Program-made: the position numbers and the translations under genes
Notes under the pieces: generated by a model
What the model saw: the letters and a program-made list of their open reading frames with translations, nothing else
Told to the model about the DNA's origin: nothing
Databases searched by the model: none
Shown: in pieces, positions 7,643 through 15,951 of the stretch
How positions within the stretch are numbered: position 1 is the stretch's first letter
How the letters are laid out: each line of letters starts with the position of its first letter
DNA from: Streptomyces xantholiticus
Lineage (GTDB): Bacteria; Actinomycetota; Actinomycetes; Streptomycetales; Streptomycetaceae
Assembly: GCF_014651015.1 (NCBI RefSeq)
Contig: NZ_BMWB01000019.1
Span: 1-64,000 of the forward strand
Direction of reading: 5' to 3'
DNA: 64,000 bases

Positions 7643-9169
7643 TCACAGGGCGAGCTGGGGTACGTCGTCGGGCTTGAAGGTGGGCACGTCGATCCCGGTC
7701 CCGAGGTGCGCCAGCACCTCCCGGGCGGTGTTCATGCCGGAGAGGATGACGCGGAAGGAGGCGGGGCCCTCCTCGGTCCAGTGGCCGGAGAGGAAGAGGC
7801 CGGGCAGGGGGGACTGGTGGGCGAGCCGTTTGCCGCCGATCTGGTTGGGCGTCAATGCCCAGCCGTACGTCGCTCCCTGGTGATTGCGGGTGAACCGCTC
7901 GATCGTCTGCGGAGTGCCCGCCTGAAGGAACGTCAGGTTCTTGCGGAGCCCGGGGAAGACCGACTCGAACTCGCCTAGGAGTGCGTCGGCGAAACGGTCC
8001 TTCTGCTCGTGCCAGGGCACACCGTCGGGCCGTTGGTAGGGCGCCACCGCAGTACCGATGAGCAGATGCTCCCCCGGTCGGCCGAGCTCCGGGTCGAGCA
8101 TCGTCATGACCGAGAGCGACATGCCCCCGGGACGGCCGCCCAGCACGTCCTGCCAGGTGTCCTCGTGGTCCCAGTGGTTGTACTTGAACGTCTCGTGCGC
8201 CGGGTTCTCGGCGAGCAGATCCTGCTCGGTGGCCGCGTACACCACACAGGCGGACATCGAGGGCTTCATCCGGCCCAGCCGCTTGACGAAGCGCGCCGGC
8301 AGTTCCTCGGTGCCCACCAGTTCCTCGAAGGTCTGCCGGGCATCGGCGTTGGAAATGACGACCGGTGCGGTGAACACCTCGCCGTCCGCCGTACGTACCC
8401 CGGCGGCCCGGCCGTCCTGGAGCAGGATCTTCTCGACCGCCGTACCGGTCAGGACCGTGCCGCCACCACGCTCGATCGCCACCACGAAGGCGTCCACCAG
8501 CTTCTGGAAGCTGCCCTTGCAGTACGAAGGCCCGTCGATCAGTACGCCGATGAACTGGGCATACGCGAAGAACGACAACTGCGAGGGCGGGGCTCCCATA
8601 TAGGGCCAGAGCGCCGAGCACATCGCCTTGAGCCTGGGGTCGCGCAGATACTCGTTCATGACGTCGGCCAGCGTCGACGTGCGGTACTTCATCAGCGTGG
8701 GCAGCAGCTCGGCGATCTGCCCCAGGGCCGACGGATCGGTGACACGCATCGGCGCCTGCGCCGTCTCCAGAAACATCTGCCGGCGCAGCCGGAAGAACGC
8801 CCGGATCCCCTCCTCCTCCTGAGGGAAGAGCCGGATGTGCGCCTCCATGAACTCTTCCAGGCCGGTCGGCGCGAAGACGCTCATGTCCGGGAAGTCGGCC
8901 CGGTAGAGATGGTCGATGACGGTCAGCTCGCACTCGTCCTGCACGCCCAGCCACTCCAGCAGGCCCTGCACCATCTCACCCTCGGCGAGCACCCGGATCG
9001 CCGAGTCGAAGGTGCGCCCGTCGCGGGAGAAGGCGTGTGCGAGGCCACCGATGCCCTCGCTCTGCTCGCAAAGCAGAACCTTCTGTCCGCAGTGGGCGAG
9101 GATGGCCGCGGCCGACACACCTCCCAGGCCGCTGCCGATGACAATGGCGTCCCACTCTCCGGTGCTCAT
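7643..9169 (-). CDS. FAD-dependent oxidoreductase, CrtI/carotenoid isomerase-retinol saturase type
   Basis: This 508-aa flavoprotein has an N-terminal dinucleotide-binding fold (AIVIGSGLGGVSAAAIL, with the acidic LLCEQSEGIGG strand end) and a C-terminal FAD motif (GLFLSGHWTEEGPASFRVI, ending in NTAREVLA). This arrangement is that of the phytoene desaturase, CrtISO and retinol saturase superfamily, which dehydrogenates, isomerises or saturates conjugated polyenes. No phytoene synthase or other carotenoid gene is nearby, so the substrate is probably another polyene or isoprenoid chain. ATG 9169 has GGAGGT upstream. It opens the downstream half of the cluster. Confidence 0.85.
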   Translation of the reverse strand: MSTGEWDAIVIGSGLGGVSAAAILAHCGQKVLLCEQSEGIGGLAHAFSRDGRTFDSAIRVLAEGEMVQGLLEWLGVQDECELTVIDHLYRADFPDMSVFAPTGLEEFMEAHIRLFPQEEEGIRAFFRLRRQMFLETAQAPMRVTDPSALGQIAELLPTLMKYRTSTLADVMNEYLRDPRLKAMCSALWPYMGAPPSQLSFFAYAQFIGVLIDGPSYCKGSFQKLVDAFVVAIERGGGTVLTGTAVEKILLQDGRAAGVRTADGEVFTAPVVISNADARQTFEELVGTEELPARFVKRLGRMKPSMSACVVYAATEQDLLAENPAHETFKYNHWDHEDTWQDVLGGRPGGMSLSVMTMLDPELGRPGEHLLIGTAVAPYQRPDGVPWHEQKDRFADALLGEFESVFPGLRKNLTFLQAGTPQTIERFTRNHQGATYGWALTPNQIGGKRLAHQSPLPGLFLSGHWTEEGPASFRVILSGMNTAREVLAHLGTGIDVPTFKPDDVPQLAL

Positions 9170-9241
9170 CAGGGCATTACCTCCACGGGGGGCATCAGGT
9201 CCACTGTTCAGATCAGACCAGGGACCCCGTGGATACAGGCC

Positions 9242-10582
9242 TCAGCCTTCGGGCTCGAAGCCCGGCAGGCCCTCGACCGCCTCTGCGCGGAACGGGATCG
9301 TGGCGCCGAGCTGGCTGAGCATGGCCAGCTCCCCCATCCACACTCGCTGGACGAGCGCCTGCTCCGCCGGCATCTGCACCCGGGACCTGAAGATGTCCGC
9401 GTCCTTCGAGAGGGTGGCCCTGCGTACCGCCTCGCGCATCCACTCCCTGTCGAAGGTGAAGACCTCGGTGCCCAGCGGCTGCGCGAGCAGTTCCATCGAG
9501 CCCCGCAGCCAGCCGAAGTCCTGCACCCCGTCCTTCTTCTTGTCCTTGTCCTTCTCCCGCTTGAGCAGTCCGGCGTCCCGCATCACCTTCGCCATCCGGT
9601 CCGGATCGTCGTCGACGCAGGCCCGCATGACCGGCCCGATCCAGGGTGCCAGCCCGTCGGGAAGGCGGGCCACGGAGCCGAAGTCGAGCACCCCGAGCCT
9701 TCCGTCGTCGGTGAGCCTGAAGTTCCCCGCGTGCGGGTCGGCGTGCAACAGAGAGACCCGCTTCGGTCCGGCGAACAGGAACCGCGCCAGGAGCAGCCCC
9801 AGCCGGTCGCGGTCCTCCTGCTTGCCCTCGGCCATCACGCTGGACGCGGGTACACCGTCCAGCCATTGGGACACCAGGACCCGGTCGGTGCCCTCCACCA
9901 CCCGGGGCACGACAAAGTCCGGATCGTCGGCGAATCCCTCGGCGAACGCCGCCTGGGACTCGGCCTCCTGGCGGTAGTCGAGCTCCTCGACCATCCGCTC
10001 GCGCAGCTCCGCCACCATCTCCTTGATGTTGACCTCACCGCCGGTGAACCGGTCGAGGATCCATCCCATCCGGGTCAAAGGACCGAAGTCGGAAGTGATC
10101 GCCTCCGCCACGCCCGGATGCTGGACCTTGACCGCGACGTCGGCACCGTCGTGCCAGCGCCCGCGGTGCACCTGGCCGATCGAAGCACAGGCCACCGGAC
10201 GGTCGTCGAACTCGGGCAGCAGCTTCCGCCAGTCCGCCCCGAGCTGTTCGCGCAGCACCTCGTGCACGGTGCGCGCCGGCAGGGCGGGCCCCGACTCCTG
10301 AAGACTGGTGAGCGCCGCACGGTAGGGACGTACGACATTCTCCGGCAGGGCGCTCTCCATCACACTGAGCACCTGGGCGAACTTCTGTGCACCGCCCTTG
10401 AGTTCACCGATGACGGCGAAGAGCTGCTTGGCGGTACGCTCCTCGATCTCGGTCCTGATCGTCGCCTCGGCGCCTCCGGCCAACCGTCGCGCCAGCCCGA
10501 ACGCTGTGCGCCCGGCCAGACCTATCGGCAGCGACGCCACACTCAGGGAGCGCCGTACCATCCCCTTCGGCAGCTCGCTCAC
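9242..10582 (-). CDS. ABC1/AarF/UbiB-family atypical kinase
   Basis: This 446-aa protein has the UbiB-type signatures: KxGQ-like GGAQKFAQVLS in the N-terminal extension, ACASIGQVHRGRW replacing the nucleotide-binding loop (Ala-rich instead of Gly-rich), the ADVAVKVQHPG lysine, the catalytic LLHADPHAGNF, and VLDFGSV for metal binding. Relatives are ATPases that promote biosynthesis of quinones and other lipidic isoprenoids at the membrane. A KDKDKKKDG basic insert lies in the C-lobe. GTG 10582 overlaps the Rieske stop by 4 nt, so the two are coupled. Finding such a gene inside a tailoring cluster suggests a very lipophilic, prenyl or polyene substrate. Confidence 0.9.
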   Translation of the reverse strand: MSELPKGMVRRSLSVASLPIGLAGRTAFGLARRLAGGAEATIRTEIEERTAKQLFAVIGELKGGAQKFAQVLSVMESALPENVVRPYRAALTSLQESGPALPARTVHEVLREQLGADWRKLLPEFDDRPVACASIGQVHRGRWHDGADVAVKVQHPGVAEAITSDFGPLTRMGWILDRFTGGEVNIKEMVAELRERMVEELDYRQEAESQAAFAEGFADDPDFVVPRVVEGTDRVLVSQWLDGVPASSVMAEGKQEDRDRLGLLLARFLFAGPKRVSLLHADPHAGNFRLTDDGRLGVLDFGSVARLPDGLAPWIGPVMRACVDDDPDRMAKVMRDAGLLKREKDKDKKKDGVQDFGWLRGSMELLAQPLGTEVFTFDREWMREAVRRATLSKDADIFRSRVQMPAEQALVQRVWMGELAMLSQLGATIPFRAEAVEGLPGFEPEG

Positions 10583-10914
10583 CGGGCCGCACCGCCCCTC
10601 CCGGAGAGCAGGATCTCCCCGTCCTCGACCCGCACCGTGTAGGTGTCGATGGGGTCCTCGGCCGGGGCGTCGAGCGCCGCACCCGTGCGGAGGCAGAACC
10701 GGCTGAAGTGCCAGGGGCAGGTCACGCTGGTGTCGTCCTCCAGCTCTCCCTCGGAGAGCGGGGCCTCCTCGTGGGAGCACTCGTCGCGCACCGCGTAGAC
10801 CGTGCCGCCGACGTTGGCGAGGAGCACCGGGACGCCGTGGTAGTCCACACTCAGCAGTTCCCCGGACGGCACGTCCGCCAGCTTCGCCACACGGAGTTCT
10901 TCCTTGATGTCCAC
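10579..10914 (-). CDS. Rieske [2Fe-2S] ferredoxin-type protein
   Basis: This 111-aa protein is a single Rieske domain with both cluster-binding pairs: Cys46-x-His48 (DECSHEEAPL) and Cys66-x2-His69 (VTCPWHFSRF). It matches small soluble Rieske ferredoxins that feed electrons to oxygenases. GTG 10914 is chosen because AGAGGAAAC lies upstream and the frame before it is not protein-like. It is the first gene of the minus-strand unit and overlaps the ABC1 gene by 4 nt. It is a likely electron carrier for the two P450s. Confidence 0.88.
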   Translation of the reverse strand: MDIKEELRVAKLADVPSGELLSVDYHGVPVLLANVGGTVYAVRDECSHEEAPLSEGELEDDTSVTCPWHFSRFCLRTGAALDAPAEDPIDTYTVRVEDGEILLSGRGGAAR

Positions 10915-11040
10915 AGCGCTGTTTCCTCTCGGTCCACGGGGTTCCGGCCTCAGCCACAGCCGTCCTCTCCCCCTCTGATCCGCGAAGAGGCGCCGTGAAT
11001 ACACCTCTAGGATCAGCAACACCGATCAGGGAGGCTCCCG

Positions 11041-11709
11041 ATGGACCGTCATGTCGCGCAGCAGAGCCCGGTCGCCGCGGCGACCGCCATCTACTCCGCC
11101 TCGATGCTCAAGGTGTACGACGCGTTCGTGCTCGGTGTGGTGAGCCCGGCGGTGTGGCGGTGCCCCCGGGAGGCGATGGCCGCTCAGTACGACCGCCATG
11201 TCTCCGCGCGGCATCTGGACATCGGACCCGGCACCGGATACTTCCTCGACCGCTGCCGATTCCCGTCCCCGCAACCGCAGTTGGCGCTGCTCGATCTGAA
11301 CCCGACGGTGCTGGAGCGGGCCCGGCTCCGGGTCGAGCGCTTCCGGCCCACCGTTCACCAGCACGACATCCTGCAGCCGTACGATCTCGGCGGTCTGCGC
11401 TTCTCCTCGGCCTCGCTCAATTTCGTACTGCACTGCCTGCCCGGCGGGATGTCCGGGAAGTCGGCGCTCTTCGACCATCTGCTGCCGCATCTGGACCCCG
11501 GTGCCCGCGTCTTCGGCAGCACGGTGCTCGCCCATGGGGTAGGTCACACCCCCATCTCCAGAGCCCAGCTGGATCTCCTCAACCGCAAGCGTGTCTTCCA
11601 CAACAGGGACGACTCACTGGAGCAACTGGAGGCGGAACTGGAGCGCAGGTTCGCGCGGTACGAGGTTTCGGTGCGCGGCTCCGTCGCCCTCTTCGAGACC
11701 ACGGTCTGA
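11041..11709 (+). CDS. Class I SAM-dependent methyltransferase
   Basis: This 222-aa protein has the motif I glycine loop HLDIGPGTGYFLDRC, an acidic strand LALLDLNPTVLERA (motif II), HDILQPYD and SASLNFVLHCLPG (motifs III-IV). The C-terminal part (DSLEQLEAELERRFARYEV) resembles small-molecule methyltransferases. ATG 11041 has GGGAGG upstream. It is transcribed divergently from the Rieske gene across 126 bp, with a possible -10 TAGGAT at 11009-11014, and probably methylates the product of the neighbouring cluster. The acceptor is unknown. Confidence 0.85.
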   Translation: MDRHVAQQSPVAAATAIYSASMLKVYDAFVLGVVSPAVWRCPREAMAAQYDRHVSARHLDIGPGTGYFLDRCRFPSPQPQLALLDLNPTVLERARLRVERFRPTVHQHDILQPYDLGGLRFSSASLNFVLHCLPGGMSGKSALFDHLLPHLDPGARVFGSTVLAHGVGHTPISRAQLDLLNRKRVFHNRDDSLEQLEAELERRFARYEVSVRGSVALFETTV

Positions 11710-11963
11710 ACCGCCTGCGGTTCCTGCGTCGCCTTCAGCCCTTCTCTGTGGAAGGCCGGCGCCGGTGCGGGATCAGCAGGGTGTCGGGCGGGTGTGGAAG
11801 CGGTGCGGGTACTCGAGTAGGGCCGGGGGCCTCGCAGGGACCGGTCCCGCCCGCGGCAGGTCGTGCGTGATCCGAAGGCCGTCCGGCCCGCGCGGGACGG
11901 CGGTGGGCGGTCGGACGGACGCCCCTGCCGGGGCACATCCTCCGACCTTCGTCGGAGTGTCGA

Positions 11964-11997
11964 ACACCCCCTCGGAAGTGAACTTCCGAGGGGGTGT
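11964..11997. terminator. Perfect 16-bp hairpin terminator
   Basis: ACACCCCCTCGGAAGT (11964-11979) and its exact complement (11982-11997) form a 16-bp stem with a tight loop. It lies between the convergent methyltransferase gene and the secreted-protein gene. The 250 bp between the methyltransferase stop and this hairpin contain no supportable gene. Confidence 0.8.
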
Positions 11998-12017
11998 CCG
12001 GCAGCCTCACAGCGTGC

Positions 12018-12527
12018 TCAGCCGTCGGACATGACGTCGTTGCCGCCGCACTTTCCGTTGTCGCACGTGAACCCGGCCCGGAGCAGGTCGACCGCCAGGA
12101 TCAGGTGAGCCAGGCGCTCCTGCGCCTCGGGTACGTTCGGCGCGGTGCCGTCGAGGTTGGCGAGCACGGCGTCCAGCAGGTCCCTCAGCAGGTCGACTTC
12201 CGCCGCGCACAGGCACTTGCTGTCCTCCAGCGCCGTGATCCTGCGGTCGGCCTGCGACAGAGCGGTGCGCGCGGTGGGGATCTGCGGAGCCGTGCTGTCG
12301 AGCGAATCCCACGCCAGCTGCAGCCGGCCGTCCAGCTGCGAGAGGAACGGCCCGCAGTTCCTCTTTTCTTCGCCCTTGTCCTTGTCCTTCTCTTCGCCCC
12401 CGTTGACGACCGCGGCGGACGGGGCGGGCTTCGTGTCGGCCGAGACTGTGGGGGCCATGAACACGGTGGCGGCGGCGACCGCCGCGGTGACGGCCATGAT
12501 GGAGCCGCGGATCTTGACAGATATCAT
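12018..12527 (-). CDS. Secreted protein with five cysteines, function unknown
   Basis: This 169-aa protein starts at ATG 12527 with GAGGAG upstream. It has a basic start, a hydrophobic Ala/Val core and a signal peptidase I site near PTVSA/DTKP, so it should be exported. A charged linker (EEKDKDKGEEK) leads to a helical domain with Cys in RNCGPF, KCLCAAE and FTCDNGKCGG, and repeated Leu-rich helices (LDGRLQLAWDSLD; LLRDLLDAVLANLDG), the second half echoing the first (DSTAPQIPTA; DGTAPNVPEA). An internal duplication is likely. No family is recognised. Confidence 0.75.
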   Translation of the reverse strand: MISVKIRGSIMAVTAAVAAATVFMAPTVSADTKPAPSAAVVNGGEEKDKDKGEEKRNCGPFLSQLDGRLQLAWDSLDSTAPQIPTARTALSQADRRITALEDSKCLCAAEVDLLRDLLDAVLANLDGTAPNVPEAQERLAHLILAVDLLRAGFTCDNGKCGGNDVMSDG

Positions 12528-13161
12528 CTCGTGCTTCTCCTCAATGCACTCTGATGCGAGATGAGACGAGCCGCTCCGGATGGGGCGCTCGAGATCCAGA
12601 GAACCCATCCTGACTCAGCGTGCAACCGCGACTACCGTGCGTACCACCGGCCCTTGAGGCCTCACCCTGCGAGAGCCGCAGGTCAACAGCCCCAGAGAAC
12701 CCCTCGGATCTCATGGCCCCCTGGTCGTGCAGATCAGTGACGCACCGGCTGCCGGGGAGCGGCGGCTGAGCGCCCGGACGTACGACAACGGCACCTGATC
12801 CACCTTTCCGGGTCAGGGGCCGCTTCGTGGCGACAGAGCGCCGGCCGGAAGGCGTGCCGTAACAGCGGCGGAGTACGGCGGTGCCACCGGGCACGGAAGC
12901 CGGCGCTGCCCGGGTCAGGACCCACCCCGGGGGACAGCGGCTACCGGCGGGCTCAGGTGCCGCCGGCACCGAAGCCGACTTCGGCTGTCACCCGTCCGGG
13001 GCGGAGAGACGGGCCGGCCGCTCGCCCGTGCGGTACAGCTCGATGAGCCGGCCAGCCGCGGACCGGGCGGGCTGCGGCGTCCTGTGATCGACAACCCCTT
13101 CGGAACGTCGACAGCCCGAGCATCCTGCGACGCCGGCGCTCGTCTCCCGCAGCGCCACACC
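12528..13161. other. Gene-free stretch
   Basis: Between the secreted-protein start and the stop of the winged-helix gene I see no open frame with protein-like content or a ribosome binding site. GC is high throughout. The 12528-12620 part is the probable promoter region of the secreted protein. Confidence 0.4.
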
Positions 13162-14310
13162 TCAGCTGCCGGGGAGCAGTCGGGTCTCGGCGGCAGGCAA
13201 GGGCTTGGTCCACCAGTGGTCGTAGCGGCCGTAGGCCCGGGGGGCGCGGGGGGCGAGGAACCTCACGAGCGACTCGGCTTCCGCTGCCAGGTCCTTCCAG
13301 ACGTCGCGCGGCAGCGGGTGGAAGGCGGTCGCCTCGATCGCTCCGTCGACCGCACGCCAGACGCCGGCGACGTGGCCGTCGACCAGCAGGGTGGGCAGCA
13401 CGTCGCCGTTCACGCGGGTCACGTGCTTGCGGTAGGCCGGCGGTATGACGCGGCTGCGGTCCGCGTAGGCCAGCAGGATGCTGTCCCACATCGGCAGCAG
13501 TCTGGGCGGGGCGGGGGTGTCCTCCGGCGGCCGGTGGGCGCCGGGGACGTCGTACATCACCGTGCCGTCGGGGCCCTGCAACTGCTCGAGCCCGTCGCCG
13601 AGCGCCTGCACCGCCGTCCTGGCCCGCCGCCGCCGGACCATCGTGAACTGTGCGATGTCCGCCACGGACGCGGGTCCGAAGCCTTCCAGACAGCGGCGGA
13701 CCAGGACTTGCAGGCCCTGCGCGGCGACGCCGGGGTCCGTCGGCACCGGACGGGTGCTCGCAGCGACGTACGCCGCGCGGACCTCGAACGACCACGGCCC
13801 TCCGGTGGGGGCGTGCCACAACGGGGCGTACTGCCGCAGCAGCCGCTGTGCCGTCCGGTCCATCGGTACGCCCAGGCGCTTCGCCAGGCACTCCCCCATC
13901 TCGACGTCGGTACGCGGGAGTGCGGTGCACTTCAGCAGATCCGGAAGCAGTGCATCGGCGTCGTCGGCGGTGAGTCCGGACGCCAGGAAGCGGGAGTCGC
14001 CGAGCCGTGAGCCCCGCAGCGTCGGTTCCATCGCTTCGCGGAAGGGCCGGTAGTCCTCGGCGTGGACCGCGTGCAGCGTGATCCGCATCAGCGTCGCCTT
14101 GACCGTACGGAAGCCTGCCAACGACGCGTCGAGGTCCGCGGGGTCGAAGCGGCTCAGCCTGTTCCAGAGCGCGATGTACGGCGAGCCGGGCTGCTGTGCC
14201 TGCAGGGCCACCACACGCCGCACCGCGGTCTCGACGTCGAGCGACTCGCGGCCGAGCAGCAACTGCCGGGCGAGGGTGGCGCGGTTGAGTGCGCGCGCGG
14301 TGATCTCCAT
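13162..14310 (-). CDS. Winged-helix DNA-binding protein, AlkZ-like (HTH_42) family
   Basis: This 382-aa protein matches the family that includes the AlkZ DNA glycosylase for interstrand crosslinks. It begins with a helix-rich LARQLLLGRESLDVETAVRRV then VALQAQQPGSPYIALWNRL, and it contains FRTVKATLMRITLHAVHAED, the YAPLWHAPT region and a C-terminal LPMWDSILLAYADRSRVIPP. In this family the conserved Gln-x-Gln pair after VALQAQQP lies in the active site of AlkZ. Many actinobacterial members lie outside resistance clusters and are annotated only as winged-helix proteins. It stands alone here. Confidence 0.82.
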   Translation of the reverse strand: MEITARALNRATLARQLLLGRESLDVETAVRRVVALQAQQPGSPYIALWNRLSRFDPADLDASLAGFRTVKATLMRITLHAVHAEDYRPFREAMEPTLRGSRLGDSRFLASGLTADDADALLPDLLKCTALPRTDVEMGECLAKRLGVPMDRTAQRLLRQYAPLWHAPTGGPWSFEVRAAYVAASTRPVPTDPGVAAQGLQVLVRRCLEGFGPASVADIAQFTMVRRRRARTAVQALGDGLEQLQGPDGTVMYDVPGAHRPPEDTPAPPRLLPMWDSILLAYADRSRVIPPAYRKHVTRVNGDVLPTLLVDGHVAGVWRAVDGAIEATAFHPLPRDVWKDLAAEAESLVRFLAPRAPRAYGRYDHWWTKPLPAAETRLLPGS

Positions 14311-14375
14311 CCCGGGATTCTCTCGCCTCGCCCGCCGGCCCGCGGCCGCTCTCCCCCGTCAGGATCCGTGCGGCC

Positions 14376-14909
14376 TCACCAGCAATCGTCGCGGCCCCGG
14401 CGGCCGTTGCCGTTGCCGTTGTGGTCGCCGTCCCCCCACTCGTCGCCGCAGTAGTCGCTGTCGCGCCAGTCGCCGGACGGGCTCGCGCCGGCTGCGGACG
14501 GCGTCGGGGCGGCGGGCGCAGACGGGGAGGAGGAGCGCGGTGCGGAAGGCGCCGGGCTGCCGGTGGACGACGCGGCCGTCCCGGTGGCCTGGCGGGACGG
14601 CTGGGACGTGGGGGGCAGGGTGGTCGGGGGTGCGGTGCCGGCCCCGGAGTCCGCCGGGGCGATCAGGTTGGGGCGGCCGCCGACCTCGAGGTCGGCCACG
14701 GGCGCGGCGGGCTCGCCCACAGCTTCGCCGGCGTCGCCGCCGATCAGCAGCGCCGCGCCCGTGAACAGCGCGCCCGACGCGACGACGGCGCCCGTGATCA
14801 GCAGCGCCTTGTGGCGCGCCGGAGCCCGATGACGGCCCGGCGTCCGGGTGGTGGGCACCGTGCACTGCTGGCACGTACGTGACGTGCGTCTACATCCCTC
14901 GCAAACCAT
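14376..14909 (-). CDS. Membrane protein with N-terminal CxxC motifs and Ser/Pro-rich tail
   Basis: About 177 aa from ATG 14909 (GTG 14918 is an alternative). The N-terminus MVCEGCRRTSRTCQQC has two CxxC pairs, as in a small zinc ribbon. It is followed by a basic stretch, one membrane segment (ALLITGAVVASGALFTGAAL), a Pro/Ser/Thr/Ala-rich linker and an acidic/Gly/Asn-rich end (DSDYCGDEWGDGDHNGNGNG). It looks like a single-pass protein with a cytoplasmic metal-binding tip and a wall-spanning outer part. No clear ribosome binding site is visible. It is probably related in design to the next gene upstream. Confidence 0.65.
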   Translation of the reverse strand: MVCEGCRRTSRTCQQCTVPTTRTPGRHRAPARHKALLITGAVVASGALFTGAALLIGGDAGEAVGEPAAPVADLEVGGRPNLIAPADSGAGTAPPTTLPPTSQPSRQATGTAASSTGSPAPSAPRSSSPSAPAAPTPSAAGASPSGDWRDSDYCGDEWGDGDHNGNGNGRRGRDDCW

Positions 14910-14966
14910 GACGGACACTATGCAGCAAGTCCGTTCCCGCAGGACGGGCAGGTCGATGTCAGGGGG

Positions 14967-15842
14967 TCAGGCACGGCACTCCGCCCGCATCTGGGCCGCC
15001 GCGTGGTGTGCGTCGCCGCCCCGGTCACGGCCCCTGTCGACGAGTTGGACGACGAGTTGCTGGTCGTGGACCGGTACCTTCTCGACGACCAGGCCGCTGC
15101 CCCGCAGCTTCGTCTGGTCGATCTCGAAGACCTTGACCACGCTGCCGGGCTCGTCGCGGTCGGACAGAACGTTGTACGTCGTCGGCTCGCCCGCCACATC
15201 CCGGTCGCGGTCGCTGTCGGGGACGACGACGGCGACCGAGCAGGTCCGGTAGCCGCTGCCGACGTACCAGGACCAGGTCGCCGTGGAGCCTCGGTCCTTG
15301 GTGGGGCTGCCGGACATCGGGACCGCGGTGAAGCTGCCGTCGCAGCCGTCGCCGCGGTGGCCTCCGGAGCCGACGGTGTACCAGCCGTCGGTGCCGTCGG
15401 CGAAGCGTCCGTCCTCGCGGTACAGGCCGCCGCCCGCACAACCGGGGCCCGCCCACGCCGAGTACGAGGGACTTTGGGCGTTCCTGGGCGGCTCGTTCTT
15501 CGTCGGCGGCTTGGGGGTGGCGCGGCCCGGGGAGGCGGAGGGGGTGCCGGGGGTGCCGGTCGGGGTGATGCGCTGGGGCGCGCCGCCCAGGTCACCGATG
15601 TCGTCGGCGGCTCCGCCACCGCCGGACCGGTCGTCCGAGGCTCCCGAGCGTCGGGAGTCGCTGCCGTACGGCCCGCATGCCGCGAGGGCCAACGCCAGCA
15701 CCGCCACCGCAATCGTCAGTGCCGGCAGGCGCGTTCCCCTGCCGGGGCACCGGGTCGTCGGACCGGCCGCACCCGCACGCGCAGGCCAGGCCGTGCCGCG
15801 CCGCGTTCCTGTGCTGTTGTCACCGCATTGTTCGCACGTCAT
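14967..15842 (-). CDS. CxxC-headed membrane-anchored extracellular protein (adhesin-like)
   Basis: This 291-aa protein starts MTCEQCGD, again a CxxC head, then a hydrophobic segment ending LALALAACGPYG. A lipobox-like LAAC follows but lies about 55 residues from the start, so a simple membrane anchor is as likely as a lipoprotein. A Gly/Pro linker precedes an extracellular domain with Cys in GPGCAGGGLY, GDGCDGSF and YRTCSVAVVVPDSDRD. Streptomyces homologues of this type are often labelled adhesin; the function is not established. It lies just upstream of the other CxxC membrane gene on the same strand. Confidence 0.7.
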   Translation of the reverse strand: MTCEQCGDNSTGTRRGTAWPARAGAAGPTTRCPGRGTRLPALTIAVAVLALALAACGPYGSDSRRSGASDDRSGGGGAADDIGDLGGAPQRITPTGTPGTPSASPGRATPKPPTKNEPPRNAQSPSYSAWAGPGCAGGGLYREDGRFADGTDGWYTVGSGGHRGDGCDGSFTAVPMSGSPTKDRGSTATWSWYVGSGYRTCSVAVVVPDSDRDRDVAGEPTTYNVLSDRDEPGSVVKVFEIDQTKLRGSGLVVEKVPVHDQQLVVQLVDRGRDRGGDAHHAAAQMRAECRA

Positions 15843-15951
15843 GGATGAACACCTGCATCAGGGGACCGACCGATCAGTATGCCGAGCGCGTCCACTATGC
15901 ACGAGCAGCACGGGACGAGACAGGTGTTAACGCCGGTAAGGGTAAAAGGAT

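Noticed and set aside
8009..10642. Long plus-strand frame opposite the FAD oxidoreductase and ABC1 genes
   Set aside because: Shadow of two recognisable minus-strand enzymes.
9242..10957. Extended N-terminus for the ABC1 kinase through the Rieske gene
   Set aside because: The extension is out of frame with the clear Rieske domain; GTG 10582 with the 4-nt overlap explains the start.
11735..11960. Possible protein fragment behind the methyltransferase
   Set aside because: Short frames such as DGLRITHDLPRAG could not be linked to any family and have no start signal.
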